Positions 24,131 to 35,788 of a stretch of DNA of 64,000 nt are shown one piece after another (the first letter of the stretch is position 1; each line of letters starts with the position of its first letter). The position numbers and the translations under genes are program-made. The notes beneath the pieces were generated by a model that was given only the letters and a program-made list of their open reading frames with translations, was not told where the DNA came from and made no database searches. The stretch is taken from the NCBI GenBank assembly GCA_023362775.1, contig JALMGJ010000003.1:50954416-51018415 (forward strand), given 5' to 3'. This DNA is from Charina bottae. Taxonomy: Eukaryota > Chordata > Lepidosauria > Squamata > Charinaidae.

Positions 24131-24433
24131 ATTTTGAGTTTCTTTCCCACACTTTCCTCTTACACAGGACTTAGTAATATTTTCACAAAGTCCTACTGTC
24201 ACTTTTAAGCCAAAAAAGATAAGGGTAGATCTTACTGTAGATATTCAGTATGTGCTTTATAAGGAAACACTTCATTTCCTTTTACTAGCCTGACATGAAA
24301 GCAAAGAGATATGTTGAGTGATTACGTATTTTATCTACTACAGTGGGATTAGAAGCTCTCTTTCTTTTACTCATTTGTATTTATCTTGTATTTCAGAATC
24401 ACTTTTGGTTTTCATTTTTTCCCATATCAGAAT

Positions 24434-24572
24434 GTTAACACTATAGTTAACACTATAAACTATAATTTATGTTTATAATTTATATAATTATATATATATA
24501 TAAAATTTATGTTAGTATAAATTTATAGTTATAAACTATAACTATAGTGTTAACTATAAAGTTAACACTATA
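24434..24572. repeat. AT-rich imperfect inverted repeat
   Basis: GTTAACACTATA occurs twice at the left (from 24434 and 24446) and once at the right (from 24561); the reverse complement TATAGTGTTAAC lies at about 24543-24554. Between them is a TA-rich centre, so the block can form hairpins. It directly precedes the solo LTR. Confidence 0.6.
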
Positions 24573-24574
24573 CT

Positions 24575-24951
24575 TGTCAGAACCCTGGCATGGCCCCAGG
24601 GTTCCGCCATTAAAAAACGCGGCAAATTTAAACAGACTGAGCGAAACTGACAAATAGCAGAGCAGGGCAGAGACAAGAAATCGAGCCACAATCACGCCAC
24701 TCGGCTGACGGATAAATACGTGTTCAAGCATGATGACATAAGAAGAGTGGCCCGGAGCGAAGCCTGCAACGGGGAGGGGTTTGGGCGATAGGCGGGAGAG
24801 TATAAAAAGCCAACCCAGGACTCTAGCCGTCATCCTTGCCTTTAACGTGTTGTTACTTCAGTGTATGCAATAAATCGTTTTCTGTTTATAAAGAGAGCTG
24901 AAGTCTCGTCTTTTAAGAGAAATGTGGCCACTGCACAGGGAGACCCTCACA
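24575..24951 (+). mobile_element. Solo LTR of a retrovirus-like element
   Basis: This 377-bp block begins TGTCAG and ends CTCACA. It contains a TATA box (TATAAAAAGC at 24801-24810) and a polyadenylation signal (AATAAA at 24869-24874) in the right order and spacing for U3-R-U5. The flanking pentamers are ATACT (24570-24574) and ATACC (24952-24956), a likely 5-bp duplication with one change. No internal region or second LTR is present, so it is the product of LTR-LTR recombination. Whether it belonged to an endogenous retrovirus or a gypsy element cannot be told from the LTR alone. Confidence 0.7.
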
Positions 24952-25006
24952 ATACCAAACTTATAAATAGGTGCCTTAGGATTATACCTCATTTGATGCC
25001 TTAGGA

Positions 25007-25357
25007 CAGGGGTGGGGAACCTTTTTTCTGCCAAGGGCCATTTTGATATTTATAACATCATTCGAGGCCTAGGGGCAGGGTTTGCAGGCAGGAGCCAATC
25101 ATGCTGAAGGGGCGAGGTTTGCAGGCGGGAGCCAATTGGGCACACTGGGGGGCCGCCACACCCGCCACTGCCACGCCATGCTGCTGCGCCTGCTGCCGCC
25201 ATGCCTGCCGCCCCTGCCAGCGTCACACCCACCGCCCCCTCCATGCCCCCACTGCTGCGCCCGCCACCGCCACGCCCACCATGCCCGCCGCCACGGGCCA
25301 GACCAATTGATTTTGAGGGCCTTATACGGTCCGCGGGCCTGACATTGCCCACCCCTG
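25007..25357 (+). mobile_element. hAT (Charlie-type) non-autonomous element
   Basis: 351 bp flanked by a perfect 8-bp duplication, CCTTAGGA (24999-25006 and 25358-25365). The ends are inverted repeats, CAGGGGTGGGGAACC at the left and the complement of CATTGCCCACCCCTG at the right, of the CAGGGGT type seen in Charlie-like hAT elements. The middle is a C/G-rich imperfect repeat of 'ccgccac' units, which gives Ala/His/Pro-rich artefactual frames. It is non-coding and distinct from the CAGNGCTTTCCAAA MITE family. Confidence 0.85.
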
Positions 25358-25365
25358 CCTTAGGA

Positions 25366-27159
25366 CTATCTTGAGATAGCTATTGATGTATATGAGGAGG
25401 TCTTCCTTTCCTTAATGATACCAAATTTATAGTGCCTTTAGTCTTTTATAAACTGTTGTATTCCTACTGTGGGTTATTCTATCGTATTTCTGCTGGTACA
25501 AGCCTGCTATATACAGAATAGGGTAAATTTTTCAAAGTATTCTGTCTTTGGGAAATTGAGCAAGGTCAGTAATGAAATTTCCATTTCAAGCAGTTTTGTT
25601 CAAAGAGGAAAAATCCCCCCTTAAGATAAAATCATAGGTTCTAAAAGCTTGGAATATGAAAATGAAAAAGCACTGACTATAAGCATTCCTCAAATTATGT
25701 CTCTTTAGACTAGACAGAAATATTGTTAAACTTCTTTCTGACTGCTTTAATCTATTTAGATTATTGCCCAGCCTTAAACCCTTTAAATGCCTCTGTGCTG
25801 CAAAGTTTTGTGAGAAGGAGGCTCTCTAAGAGTTGGACCTGGAATTTCCATATATGTCAAACAATTGTTAAAAGACAATTTAAAATGGTAGTGATATAAA
25901 TAAAATATAGTGAAATAATTCTCATTTTGGATAACCACATCTGCAATTAACCAATTATAAAGTTAAAACCTAATAAAGTAATATATTCATATATTAAATA
26001 ACTTATTTGATACATTTAAAATAACCAAATTTGTATTTCGAATAAGGATGTAAAATATGGGATTACATTTAATCTATATTACTTTCCTAATTGTTTTTCT
26101 TTGTTCCTTTGATCCATTGGAAGCTGAGTGCTCTATTACCTTATTGCCTGTCTGTATCTGTAGTTTTCTGCAAATAAAGACAAGTGTTCATCACTATCAA
26201 TCTAATTCCCCTTTTCTATAACAGAATTTTATCCATTCTTTCATTTGCTTTTTAAAGATGGTTTTGTTTTACATTTCATTGAATGACAGTTTTCAGTGCT
26301 GAAATACATACTTTATATTCAAAGATAAAACCTCTTGAAGCAGCAAACCTAATCCTTCTGCAAGAAGAAACATTTTTCTGTAACCCCTATTGTTATATAA
26401 TTTTCCTACCTCTTTTTATTATGAAATAAAATATACAAAAAAAAATCTATATAGATAGAGAGAAAACACTCGGTTTAAAGAGAAAGGTGGCAGTGGTGTG
26501 CTGAAGTTAAAATTAGAGATGTTAAGATTAAGGGAAATGTATCTTCCTGTCCTGCTGCCTTCCTTCTCTAAACACAGTGCAATCAATCCCTTTCTCTTTC
26601 TCTGGTTAGGGAAAGTTACACAAGCAATGGCAGGGAGAGAGGAAGAATAAACTTTTCATCCTCCACTCCTCCAATATTTTGCTGTGGTTCTGTGTGGTTA
26701 TATCTAGGACTACTGTAATAGCACACAAAGGGAGAAGAGGATTACAGTTCCCCCTTCTTTCTTCTATCATCTTGCTGATGCAAGTCATGCTACCACTTTT
26801 CTAAGGTAGAGTTTTGGGTGCTAGTGTTATAGGGATGGGAAGGAAGGGAATTCACCCATCTCTACTTGAATACAGTAGTGGTTCCGACCTGGAGATGTCA
26901 AGCTCCTGAGAAAGGAGCATTCTTTTGGAACTGAATCACATATTGGTTATTCAAATATATTTCCTTTTGGGTTCAAGTAACTGGCTGTGTCCAGTGTGTT
27001 TATAAGATGTTAAAGGAGAAACCAGTGGAAGAATAGCAGGGAGGGGAAGCATCTCTAAATGAGGTGCCTTTAATGGTAAAGAGAGGAAAATGATAAAATA
27101 AGCCAGTCACATAGCTGTAAAGTTCAGTATGTCTTGATTGAATAATAACATTGGCTTTG

Positions 27160-27200
<41 letters not shown>

Positions 27201-29158
27201 ATGTGCCATGAAGTCATTGTTGACTCTTAGCAACTACATAAATTTTCTCCATGATGATCTGTCCGTAACCTGGTATTTCAGGTCTTCCAACAGTGTACTC
27301 AATGCCACTGTAACTAAGTCCATCCACCTTTATCATTTAGATAAATAAAATTGCCTTGTGCTTCTTATGCTATCTATGTTTACATCTGATGTCCATTAGC
27401 TAGCACTAGATTTGGTTCTCTGTTGTTGTTGGTTTTTTAAAGTGCAGTATTTATCTCTGATTTGTAGGACCAAATTGTGAGTTTTGGTAGCAGGACAGAT
27501 GGGAGTCAGAGGAAAAATTGCTGAATTCTTCATTAAAAAAACAAAAGTACTAGCCAAAGAATTAGTTCAGAGGTAGGGCCTTCATATGTGTCAGGTAGAT
27601 CACAATTCAAAAAGGAAGGGCAATGCCATTGCCAGTTATGGCAGAATCAAGTCCCACAGCTCCTGACACTGCTTCTTTAAGTCTGGTCCTTCTCTCATAA
27701 ATTGCCTGTTCAGCGTGGAAGAACATTGACACTTTTTTATCAAGAGCAAAAGGTCAGAGAAAGCAAAGAAGAGTTAGAGGTATGACAGTTCACCTGAGAG
27801 TAAGCTACTGTTCTCAGCTGCAATAACTTTTGAAATCAGGCCTAACCAGGGTCAGCTGTGTTCAGGTGGAGGCTAGGTGCTTCCAACATAACAATCTCTG
27901 CCTGAGAGCAGAAAGATGCTGGATAACTTCTGTGACAGTCTGTTTTCATATATGCTGCACCTTCTCACCAAATCTTACCTGATTACCTAAAAACACATTA
28001 TTGCTTTGTTCTTTGAATCTTCACTGCTGGTATAGAATTTTGGGTACCTTCAGTCATGGACCAGAGTGTAACTTTTGTCTGATTCTATAATATGTTCCTC
28101 AGTAATACTGACTTTGAACTGTTTAATTATTCTGTTAAGTTTTGGGGACAGGAACAAACTCTAAGTACCCTTTATTTTTGTCCATGGTAGTTGGAACTGC
28201 TGGAATTTGTGCTCCATCTCTGATCAGGTGATCATGGGAACCAATGTCCCCTGGCTTCCCTCTGTCCCTCATCTCCAAGTTTCCAGCTCCTGACTAGATA
28301 AGCATAATCTTGCCATTCTGGATTTTTGCAGAATAATTAGTTCATTTAAATTCAAAACAGAATAGGAAAGATTCCAATAATGAAAGGAAAGATGGGATAG
28401 ATAGCAGATTTAAAGCAATCCAGAAAATGCAATCTGAGCAAAGAACAATATTTGAAAAAGGTATTCTAGGAACATGAATCATTGTATCATATAAAAGTTT
28501 TAAAAATGGGTGAATATGATACTGAAATATGATACTGAAGTTGCTTTATTTCCATGTGCCGGATATATGATCTTGAATACAGGACTGCTAATCAGTTATC
28601 AATAGGAAATGGTGGATAACCTTTTGTGTTCTCTATGTGATTTATTTTATGATTTAACAAGTTATTACCATTGTCTCACTCTAGTTGGATATCAGATTTT
28701 CAATTAATCTAATTCTAAGGAAGAGCAGTGAAAAAGAAAAAAGCTAGGCACAGAAATGTAAAACTAAGTATTTTATTTTTGTGGAGATATCTGGATTTCA
28801 TTCCCTTGATTACCATGCAAGGTCTGCAGAGAGTAAAACATCCTTGCTTTTCAGAACAATTTTTCCATATTTTTTAATCAACATCCTGAAGAAAACAGTC
28901 AAGCATATGTGTGCTTATTATAGTGGAGGGTCAATCTAAATGTGTTGTTATTTTATTGGCAGGCATAAATACATGAATATTTTTCATGTCATGGTTTTCT
29001 TTTTCCAGCATGGCAATGAGCCAGTCTGATTACATTTCCCTTCAACTAAGAGGCCTATACTATTTATTTTTAGTTATTCTGTTTTAAAAGTCTTCCCGTT
29101 TCATGTATTTTTAGTGGGTTTTAATATGGATTACTCTGCTACAATTCACATTATTAGT
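25366..29158. other. Unique AT-rich DNA with a GATT microsatellite
   Basis: (GATT)n lies at about 27158-27200. The next 140 bases ('gtgccatgaagtc', 'tgttgactctta') resemble a known type of reptile dispersed repeat whose name I cannot give. No gene was recognised in the rest. Confidence 0.45.
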
Positions 29159-29166
29159 GCTTAATG

Positions 29167-29404
29167 CAGAGCTTTCCAAACTGTGTGTCGCGACACAAAA
29201 GTGTATCACCACACACAGTCTGGTGTGTCGCCACAGAACCCGGAAGTGCTGATCATCATCAGCGCTTCTGGGTTTTCCCGGGGCGACACGCCAATTACAG
29301 TGCGAAAAATCTGGAAGCGGCAGCAGCGCTTCTGGGTTTTTGCGCGCTGCCGCACTTCCGGGTTTTCCCGCGGCGACACACCAACGCCGGGTTGGAAAAG
29401 CCTG
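29167..29404 (+). mobile_element. hAT MITE, copy 3
   Basis: Begins CAGAGCTTTCCAAACTG and ends GGTTGGAAAAGCCTG, with repeated 'gtgtcgc' and 'ggcgacac' motifs and two or three 'gcttctgggtttt'-type inner repeats shared with the copy at 57084. The 8-bp flanks no longer match, so the copy is older or has a damaged end. It is non-coding. Confidence 0.7.
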
Positions 29405-29831
29405 CCCTCCTGGAAAAGTGGTGAACTTGACAAATTTTCAGGATGTTGGGAGAGGTTCCTTCACTATAAAGGTGAAATTGATTATAGAATTCCTTTTCTA
29501 TTCATATTCTCTTTGTCACTTATATCAATAATAATCTGAACTTAAAAAGTATTCTTAAACTTAAATAAGATTTTACTTAGTTATTGCTGTTTTAAAACCA
29601 ATATTTTTATATTTTCTATTAATGTAGAAGTAGTAGTATTTTATGTATTTATGTGCTTATAATTAAACATAGTATAAGGTCTACTTTAATTTTATTGATC
29701 ATAAAAGATTGATTGAATGAATATGTGTTTCTAGTTTATTTCCTCTGCTTGGGAGAAACTAGATCAGATAGAAATGGATGTAAGGATGACCTAAGATACA
29801 GAGTAAGAGAAAATATGTGAATCATTTAGTT

Positions 29832-30141
29832 CAGAGCTTTCCAAACTGTGTGTTGGGACACGTTAGTGTGTCGGCTGCAGTGTCTGGGTGTGTCGCGGCT
29901 GCTGCTGCCCCCTGGCTTCCACGCAGACCCTAGTGCCTGCCTTGTGCCTTGCTGCCTCCAAATCTGCCCTGCCAGGATTCTGTGCAGGTCCTAGTGCCTG
30001 CCTTGTGCCTGGCTGCCTCCAAACCTGCTGTGATTCCGCGCAGGTCCTAGTGCCTGACTTGTGCCCTGCTGTAAGAGTGTGTCGCAAAATGATGCATGTC
30101 TAAAAAGTGTGTCACCAACATGAAAAGTTTGGAAAGCTCTG
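29832..30141 (+). mobile_element. hAT MITE, copy 4 with internal tandem repeat
   Basis: Ends CAGAGCTTTCCAAAC and the complement of GTTTGGAAAGCTCTG form a near-perfect inverted repeat. The centre (29923-30072) is about 2.6 copies of a unit of roughly 57-60 bases ('cctagtgcctgccttgtgcc'), not seen in the other copies. The flanking 8-mers do not match. It is non-coding; a minus-strand frame through the tandem unit is an artefact. Confidence 0.7.
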
Positions 30142-30735
30142 GTTTCCAATTATCTATAATCCTGTAGTACTGTGACATACCACTGTAAGGAGAACTTCAT
30201 TTAATTCAATGTACAAATCCTCAAGGGATTAAGGTAAGTCCCATAGTACCAGTGGAAAAGCAAATCAAATGTAGAAATAGTTTGAATGTATGCAACTAAT
30301 AATACAGCTTTCTCTGAGGAATAAAAGTAACATAATACCAGATCCATTGCAAAAGATACATTGATGTATTGTTCAGAAAGTTGTTTTTGACAGGTTCCAT
30401 TTGTTTTACCAGTTAAGTGCAAAATACAACCTGCAAATTGCAAACATTTAGTGAGATAGTAGAGTAGAAAGGAGACTTCCTAAGTAAAGCCCAAGTGAAT
30501 TACAAATATCCTCACTCTTAATCTCTGTCTAGAGGAAGAAGAGTAAAGATTTTATGTATTAGTTTCTTATCATGTCAGATGAGAGAAGATTTACCTTAAT
30601 TACAGTCTGAACTGTTGTATTTAGTTTTGAAAAACTTTACCATTCTGCTACTTAAAGTAAAACAGTTGTATAAGGCTGCCCATAGAGAAGTTCTATAGAT
30701 CTTAGTCTATGATTTTTCTACATCATCATTCAGCA
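30142..30735. other. Unique sequence, nothing recognised
   Basis: No gene or repeat was recognised on either strand. Confidence 0.5.
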
Positions 30736-31010
30736 CACAACTGGAAACACTCTCCCTTATATAGTTTGGAGGACAATGAACAGGATGAGGGTGGGGGTAC
30801 CAAGGTGCAAGACGAATTTATTTAAGTGGGGTTTGTTGGCTGACAACAATACATTATGTGAATGCAGAGAAACCCAAGACCCGGCGCATCTGATGGTGTG
30901 TCGATTACTGCCGGAGCCTTGTACTGTTGATGACCTACAGCAAGCTAATGACAAAGCTGTGGCAGTGGCTACATTTTGGCAGAGTAAAGTTTGATCTGGA
31001 CATGAAAAAT
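30736..31010 (+). pseudogene. 3' terminal fragment of a non-LTR retrotransposon
   Basis: An open frame (72 codons from 30776) encodes a short Cys/His pattern (CECRETQDPAHLMVC, i.e. C-x-C...H...C) after RVGVPRCKTNLFKWGL and before LQQANDKAVAVATFWQ. This is the usual C-terminal end of several LINE proteins, a putative zinc-binding tail after the RT domain. No RT motif is present upstream, so it is a 5'-truncated copy. The clade is not recognised. Confidence 0.6.
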
Positions 31011-31639
31011 AAATAAGCACACAAGTCTGCTCTGTTCAATATGTTTGCTCTTAAAGATGCACAAGATAATTCAGTCAGGATATTTACTGTGGTACTAGTA
31101 TTTTTAAAGAAATATAGCATGTGTGAATTCATGTGCATCTGCATTACTAGTCACAGCTCTAATGAACTAATAAAGGCACCCTTCCTCACACTTCAGCTTG
31201 AAGTGCAATTAGTTCTGCTAACTTCTACATGCCTGGAAAGTTTATAAAAATATGTGCAGATTGTTGACATATGATTTATTTTAAAATATAGATTAGATGA
31301 TAAAAATCAGTTTAGCCAACTCTAGGCTGTCTTGAATTAATTCAATTAAATAGAAAGCTGTTTCTCTCATGGCCTCTGATCATATCCCCTTCTTCTGCTT
31401 TTCTTTTGTTATAGCAGAAACCCAAAATACCTATTTAAGAGGGAAAGGGAAAGAGAGGAAGAACATTTGCTTGCCTCATGCTCATATTTCTCAAGGCTTC
31501 AAAGCAAGCCTACCAAAGCTAAGGTGACTTTTTTCATTCCTTTGCAAATATACCTGGAGGAAAACCACAGGATCCTTCCTTACCTGGAGAATGGAAATGC
31601 TTTCATGAGTCCATTTTGTGCACTTCTGTTTCTCCCCTG

Positions 31640-32205
31640 GACAGCTTTAAAACCTGTCAAGAAAGGATAGAGGAAGCCATAAGAGATTTAGTTGTCTTTG
31701 ACTTGATACTAACCAACAGGGAAGAAACTGGAATTATCATATTATGCTGGAATTCTTGGTTTGAGGGAAAGTAAAGCTCAGTATAAGATGCTTAAAAGAA
31801 AGGTTGGTGAAGGATGCTAAGAACAATAGAAGAGGCATCTTTATATATGTTCAAAAGAAGAAGAAAAGAATCCATATGCAATCTGCCCATTGAGGCTGTC
31901 AAAATTGTAACTTATACAAAAGAAAAATGGCAAGTATTGAACTCTTACTTTTGCTCAGTCTTTCCTGAGAAGAAGGTATGCGTTCTTCCAGGAGCTATGA
32001 AAAGGAGGATAAAGGGGAAGGATACACCCAAGCTTTGAATGAGTTTAAATCTCCAGGTCCAAATGAATTTCATCCTAGAGTACTTGCTGAATTTTTGTCT
32101 TTGAGAAATCCTGAACATGTGTTCTAGTGACAGACAATATTCTCCCTACCTTTAAATGGTGGAGCATGGGAAAGAATGATCCAGGAAGCCACAGACCAAT
32201 CAGAC
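31640..32205 (+). pseudogene. CR1 LINE remnant, upstream half
   Basis: Fragments of a CR1 protein can be read: FDLILTNREE at about 31700-31730 (end of the endonuclease domain), EKWQVLNSYFCSVFPEKK at about 31920-31975 (region before RT) and LKSPGPNEFHPRVLAEF at about 32045-32095, with a 'PGSHRPIRL' stretch at about 32185. These lie in different frames with stops. The copy is cut at 32205 by the gypsy element and continues at 44148. Confidence 0.75.
32201..32205. repeat. Gypsy target-site duplication, left copy (CAGAC)
   Basis: CAGAC precedes the left LTR and recurs at 44143-44147 after the right LTR. Five bases is the usual duplication size for Ty3/gypsy integrases. Confidence 0.85.
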
Positions 32206-32451
32206 TGTCGTGGGATAGGTGAAGAAACAATGCTGAGCCAGGAATGAAGCTTTAGATCTTTATTGTTCTACCTTACACAGAATCTTGCCAAACTAAGCTA
32301 CGCTAACCAGTTCTCTGGGGAAAAACCCCAGGCGCCCTAAGGCGGATCTGGCCTGACTTTCGTGGCCGGGCGCCCAAGGACCTCGACACTGTGAACGCGC
32401 TTCTCTCCCTGGAAAACGCCCCCTCCTTCTTCACCTGCAATCTCCATAACA
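32206..32451 (-). repeat. Gypsy 3' LTR
   Basis: 246 bp, from TGTCGTGGGATAGG on the plus strand to CTCCATAACA. It matches the right LTR (37297-37348 + 43945-44142) along its length. The stretch AATCTTGCCAAACT at 32281-32294 is the exact reverse complement of the primer-binding region at 37281-37294. Confidence 0.88.
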
Positions 32452-32454
32452 TCA

Positions 32455-32465
32455 CCTTCCCCCTC
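32455..32465 (-). other. Gypsy polypurine tract
   Basis: On the minus strand this reads GAGGGGGAAGG, just upstream of the 3' LTR (three bases of spacing). Position and composition fit the primer site for plus-strand DNA synthesis. Confidence 0.65.
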
Positions 32466-32479
32466 AGAGACAGATTCCA

Positions 32480-33860
32480 TCACACCGCCCCCCTCCTCAG
32501 AATCTGTCCCTCCCTCTGAGCTCTCATAGGAGCTGGGTAGCGGGGGCAGATCTTCAAAAGAAGAAGCACTGGTGTCCTCCAGTTCTGATATCTCTTCCTG
32601 TAAAACAGCGAGACGTTTAGAACAATTTTCCCCCTCCCCCTTGGGATCTGGATGCCAGAAGTGGATGGCTGAGGCTCTCCCTCTTCCTTGCACTCTGGCC
32701 TCTGGGCTTCTTGCAGGGGTAAAGGTTGCCAACTTACAAACTCCTCTGCTTGGGATTCATCTGCATGCACAGCTGAGCTAGGAACTTCTGGGAGCCTGTG
32801 AGGCTTGTTAGGAAAGTGCTGGTAAAATATTTGGATTAGCATGGGTGCATGAATGTCTCTGGCATTTTCCCATGAATGCTCAGCCTCAGAGTACCCCTTC
32901 CAATGTATCAAATTTTGAATGCCCCTTCCCCACCGCCTCGAGTCCAAAATGTCCTCTACTTTGTCCTTCTGCTCCCCCTCCACAATTACCGGAGGTGGAG
33001 GTGGTAAGTGAGAGTGCAAGGCGAGGCGAGTCTTTGGCCAGCAGTGACCTGTGAAACACAGGGTGGACTTTCATGGTGGCTGGGAGTTGCAAACGATAAG
33101 CCACTGGGTTTACCTGTTTCACCACGGTGAAAGGGCCCACAAACTTAGAGTCCAACCTCTTGGAAGGTCTTCTGGAAGTTAAAAACTTGGTAGAGAGCCA
33201 TACTCTGTCTCCTTCTGAAATCGCTGGACCCTCTTGCCTGTGGAGGTCTGCAGATCTCTTGTAAGCAGCCTTTGCCCTGTTCAGCTGCTCCTTTAAAAGA
33301 TTGTGCGCAGCCTAATGCTCTTTGAGAAAGTCTGTCGTGGCAGGAACCAATCCTTGCTGCAATGAGGTGGGAAAGACCCAAGGGTTAACCCCATAGAGTG
33401 CTTGGAAAGGGGACATCTTGGTAGAAGATTGAACCGAATTGTTATAAGCAAATTCAGGCATCGGAAGCAGAGTCGGCCAGTTATCCTGCTGATAAGTGGT
33501 ATAACATCTGAGATATTGCTGTAAGACCTGGTTAGTTTTCTCAGCTTCTCCATTGGTCGATGGGTGGTGAGCCGAGGACAGGTGTATCTGAACCCCCAAT
33601 GATTGAAAAAGCACCTTCCAAAACCTGGAGGTGAATTGACTTCCCCTGTCACTTATAATGTGATTTATCATACCTCTATACCTAAAAACATTATCCAAAA
33701 ATAACTCCGCTGTGGCTTGTATGGTAGGAAGGCCTTGGCAGGGAATGAAATATGCCATTTTTGTGAACAGATCCACTACCATCAGTATAGAATTAAATCT
33801 CTGGACCGGGGGTAAATCAGTAATGAAGTCCATGGAGACTGTGGAGACCCCCCCTCCCAA
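32480..33860 (-). pseudogene. Gypsy integrase core and chromodomain, frameshifted
   Basis: The core at 33860-33312 shows the DDE integrase motifs (SMDFITDLP, SDRGSQF, NGEAEKTN). Further on come KFVGPFTVV and VHPVFHRSLL (33155-32886; the C-terminal SH3-like part), and in another frame a chromodomain-like segment (VEDILDSRRWGRG, LIHWKGYSEAEHSWE; about 32965-32830). In related elements the chromodomain directs insertion towards particular chromatin. Then follows a Pro/Ser/Glu-rich tail with no recognised domain. At least two frame changes separate these parts, so no functional integrase can be made. Confidence 0.8.
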
Positions 33861-35729
33861 GGCTGGGGGTTAGGCAGGGGTTGCAGCACACATGCCCGCT
33901 TCCCTGGAAGAGCTTTTGCTCTCCTGCAAGTGTGATAAGAGGCAATGTAAGTCTTTATGTCTGCAGCCATTTTTGTCCACCAGTAGTCTTTTAAGGCTCT
34001 ATGGAGTGTTTTGAATATGCCTCCATGGCCAGCCGTTGGATTATCGTGGCAGAGATTCAACACTTCTTCCCTCAAAGGAAGGGGAATGTACAGCCAACCA
34101 CTATGCCAAAGCATCTTGTCTACTGTGAATGGAGAACCAGCACCTTGCTGAGACCCCTGGAGGTCATCCATCCTGGCCCTCGCGTACGGGTCTTGCTGAT
34201 GCTGAGCCTTGACTCTTGTGAGGAGATCCTCCACCTGCTGTCTGGCTGCCAAGATCTCTATCTGGTTCTCTTCGGGTGTCTGCTGGAAGTTGTGAGGCAG
34301 CAGAATTGCTGTGTGGGAATAGGGCCTTGAACCTGAGACGAAGTTGGGCTTGAGGGAAAGAGCGTCTGGCAGTTGATTCTTTGAGCCAGGCAAATATGTT
34401 ATGTGTAAATTTAAATGGGAGAAAAACTGACTCCACCTGATTTGGTGGGGGGGAGAGCGCCTTTGTGTTTTGCAAGACTTCCAATTTTTATGGTCCATGC
34501 AGACTTTTATAGGAAAGGCTGCTCCTTCTAGCCATTGTCTCCACTCTTGGAAATCTGCTTTTATTGCCACCAATTTCTTATTAAATATATCATAGTTTCT
34601 CTCTGCTGGGGACATCATGCGAGAGAAAAAGGCGCAAGGAAGCATTTTCTCCCCCCCCCCCCCGGTTTCTTAGCCTGGAGTAAAACAGCACCAATCACCA
34701 CGTCAGAAGTGTCTGTTTGAATCACAAAGGGTTGCGACAGGTCAGGATGATGAAGGAGGGGTTGGGAGGTGAAAAGCTGCTCTAACTCTTGGAACTTGGA
34801 ACGCTGCCTGCTCCTGCTCTCTCCAGGTGAACCTCTTTCCTTTCTTTAAAAGTTGAGAGAGAGGTTTTACCCTGTCAGCAAAATTTGGGATGAACTTTCT
34901 ATAAAAATTTACAAATCTGAGAAAGCAATGCACATCCTTTACATTACGGGGGGGGGGGGGGAGGGTGCCAAGACAACACTGCCTGGACCTTGGAGGGATC
35001 CATGGCAATCCACTCTGTGGAAATCCTGTACCCCAGGTAGTCCAATTGAGTTAAATCAAAGGCACATTTCTCTAACTTGTCAAAAAGCTTATTTTGTCTC
35101 AGTCTTTGTAATACATTCTGAACATGAGTCACATGAGATGTTGCATCATCAGAGTATATTAATATATCATCTAGATAAATCACCACATAATTATCTATTA
35201 CATCAGAAAAGATTTGATTAATGAACCGGGAAAATACAGAGCCACAATGACTTAATCCGAAAGGCATGACTAGATATTCAAATTTACCATACCTGGTATC
35301 GAAGGCAGTCAGATATTCATGCCCCTCTTTCACTCGAATCAAGGTGTAGGCATTTCTGAGGTCCAATTTTGTAAAAACGCATGCTCTCTGCAGGTGATCA
35401 AGCAGGTCAGATATGAGAGGAAGTGGTAGTGGTCCCTATTTGTAACTGCATTAAGGGCACTGTAGTAATGTGGGAACTCCCCTTCCCTCCTCTGGAAGAA
35501 GGTAGAAGTGGATGCTGGAGATGCGGACGGTCGGATGAAACCTTTCTTGAGGTTTGCATCCAAGTACTCTTTCAGTGTAGTTAGTTCCTTGGCTGACATT
35601 GGGTACTGGGATTTTCACCCCTGGGTTTAGATCAATCATGCAATCACAGTCTCGGGGTGGGGGTAGCACGGTAGACACTTGCTCGCTGAAAACATCTGCA
35701 AAATCTGCATACATGGCCGGTAGCTGCAC
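33782..35729 (-). pseudogene. Gypsy RT, RNase H and integrase zinc region, broken
   Basis: RT parts are YLDANLKKGFIRPS (35599-35339 frame), MDLRNAYTLIRV and YLDDILIYS (35366-34944; catalytic YLDD), and FVNFYRKFIPNFAD (35008-34742). RNase H follows from about 34645 (SRMMSPAERNYDIFNKKLVAIK and VCMDHKNW). The zinc-binding start of integrase appears at about 33990-33900 (HDNPTAGHGG, then SYHTCRRAK). In the usual HHCC pattern the third ligand should be Cys; here a Tyr stands in the expected place, so zinc binding is probably lost. Two C/G homopolymers (34651-34663 and 34948-34961) sit at frame breaks. Confidence 0.82.
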
Positions 35730-35788
35730 CCCCCCCCCCCGCCTCGGTGACTGTCTTCAGTGTTGGAGAATGTGAGGCAGTTTGTCAT

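Noticed and set aside
25050..25352. Ala/Gly/His/Pro-rich frames in a GC-rich block
   Set aside because: They lie wholly inside a hAT MITE with clear ends and TSD, and arise from short CCGCCAC repeats.
27158..27200. CRISPR-like or minisatellite array
   Set aside because: It is a plain (GATT)n microsatellite without spacers; the host is a vertebrate.
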